Part shown: one piece after another, positions 14,713-15,634 of the stretch
Layout of the letters: the number at the start of each line of letters is the position of its first letter
Position numbering within the stretch: position 1 is the first letter of the stretch
Source of the DNA: CAISGS01 sp044376615
GTDB lineage: Bacteria; Pseudomonadota; Alphaproteobacteria; Caulobacterales; Caulobacteraceae
DNA: 15,634 nt
Direction of reading: 5' to 3'
Assembly: GCA_044376615.1 (NCBI GenBank)
Contig: JBILKO010000055.1
Coordinates: 1-15,634 of the forward strand
Notes under the pieces: model-generated
What the model was told of the DNA's origin: nothing
Database searches by the model: none
What the model saw: only the letters and a program-made list of their open reading frames with translations
Made by a program: the position numbers and the translations under genes

Positions 14713-15608
14713 ACCGGGTCGCTTTCGCCGGCCTTGGCCAGGCCTAGCTTGGCGGCTTCTTTTTGCCGGGATTCAGACAAGAGCTTCAGCATCTCGGCAT
14801 TAAAGAAGCCGCCAGCAAGGTTGGACTTGGTACTCGAAGCACCCGCCAGACCAGCAGCCAAGCCGCTTTCGGCGGCGGCATTTGGTGACAGATCGCCAAG
14901 GATCATTTCGACCAGGGCCTGTTTCAGGGCCCGGTGCTCCTGCCCTTTGCTTGAGACATATTGCAGATAGCCACCAGGTTCAGTCTGTTGGGCTACCACC
15001 GGCTGAGATGAGCCTGCTGAGCGAGTGAGGTTGGCATAGACCTCGGACACAGTCCTTGGTCGCCCCTGGCTGTAAAAGATCGACCGATTAGCCGCAGCGG
15101 CGTCCGGGAACATATTGGCCGCCGATGCGCCAGGCTGGGATTGCGCGGCCTGGATGAGCCTTGCAGAGCCCTGGGGGCCTAAGAAATGTGCGATATAGAG
15201 CTCGCCGCCCGTAGGCTCACGCCCGACCCGGGCGCGCAGAAAATCGGCGTGATCAGAGGTCATTTCTCCAGCCATCAGGGCTGAGGCCTGGGGATCGAAT
15301 TTGAGGTTCATCACCGCACGGCGTGCATTGGCATTATCGACGCGGAAACGCCCGTCCGAGCCCTTTTCGATTAGCTCAGCAAAGCCGCCATAGCCGTGCT
15401 TGGCCCCATATTGCTTTAGGGTCGCAAGCCAGGTCTGGTCGATAAATTGAAACAGTCCCGCCGCCGAGGATGTTGCCGCCTTGGCCAGGGGATTATTGGA
15501 ACTCTCACGCGCAGCCGTCTTGACCAAATAGCCAAAATCGACGCCCGTGGCCTGCGAGGCGCGCTGAAGCGCCGAGGTCACCATGCCCTTGATCGAATCC
15601 GTTTTCAT
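14709..15608 (-). CDS. SLT-domain lytic transglycosylase-like protein
   Basis: A 299-aa protein with an N-terminal transglycosylase SLT domain that should cleave peptidoglycan between MurNAc and GlcNAc. The catalytic glutamate is E35 in TAARESSNNP, followed by SSAAGLFQFIDQTWL at about 47-61 and the late block GELYIAHFLGPQGSARLI near 135-152, all as in SLT enzymes. The region after about residue 190 is Ala/Ser/Gln-rich and probably flexible. There is no hydrophobic signal peptide or membrane anchor at the ATG start (15608), although the substrate lies in the periplasm. Related alphaproteobacterial proteins are linked to flagellum or pilus assembly (PleA-like), and export by such a machine is possible; that is inference. 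No flagellar gene is visible, but the window ends 26 bases upstream. The Shine-Dalgarno is weak. Confidence 0.88.
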   Translation of the reverse strand: MKTDSIKGMVTSALQRASQATGVDFGYLVKTAARESSNNPLAKAATSSAAGLFQFIDQTWLATLKQYGAKHGYGGFAELIEKGSDGRFRVDNANARRAVMNLKFDPQASALMAGEMTSDHADFLRARVGREPTGGELYIAHFLGPQGSARLIQAAQSQPGASAANMFPDAAAANRSIFYSQGRPRTVSEVYANLTRSAGSSQPVVAQQTEPGGYLQYVSSKGQEHRALKQALVEMILGDLSPNAAAESGLAAGLAGASSTKSNLAGGFFNAEMLKLLSESRQKEAAKLGLAKAGESDPV

Positions 15609-15634
15609 CGGCCGAGGGTGCGAAATTATGGTTA

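Noticed and set aside
1..15634. CRISPR array, insertion sequence, prophage or tRNA
   Set aside because: No regularly spaced repeats, transposase or integrase motifs, or cloverleaf-like stretches were seen on either strand.

Overview
The window reads as a chromosomal stretch of a fairly GC-rich alphaproteobacterium, probably near Caulobacterales or Maricaulales. The main support is two DUF2336 proteins, a crcB-rluC pair with a 4-base overlap, a short alphaproteobacterial-type NAD kinase, a small Hpt protein and an Ala/Ser-rich SLT-domain protein. The assignment rests on gene content only. Coding density is very high: no gap exceeds about 145 bases. No tRNA, rRNA, CRISPR array, transposase or integrase was seen.

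Left arm (1-8826), all on the minus strand. In transcription order it holds glpK (glycerol kinase), a class II aldolase/adducin protein, an outer-membrane beta-barrel candidate, then a 114-base gap with an unusual nest of palindromes. After the gap come an efflux adaptor, a large RND efflux permease, crcB/fluC (fluoride channel) and an rluC-like pseudouridine synthase that runs off the left edge. The last four lie in a compact run: adaptor and pump overlap by GTGA, and crcB and rluC by ATGA. Adaptor and pump form the inner part of a tripartite exporter; no TolC-like partner or local regulator is visible.

Central island (8902-13377). Two DUF2336 proteins lie at its outer ends and point inward. 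From the left come DUF2336, NAD kinase and an Hpt phosphotransfer protein; from the right come the second DUF2336 and a NUDT19-like Nudix hydrolase. The two sets meet tail to tail with overlapping stop codons. The flanking genes (glpK on the left, a CoA-transferase on the right) point away from the island. This symmetric grouping of two uncharacterised paralogues with cofactor enzymes and an orphan Hpt protein is the most likely place for an undescribed functional module.

Right arm (13522-15608): a family III (CaiB/BaiF) CoA-transferase on plus meets an SLT-domain lytic transglycosylase without a visible signal peptide on minus, again with overlapping stops.

Several starts are unusual. The adaptor starts at TTG and the pump at GTG. 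The outer-membrane protein has no ATG/GTG/TTG that fits its signal peptide. The second DUF2336 gene has only a TTG in frame, while a better ATG would come into frame if a T5 run were one base longer.
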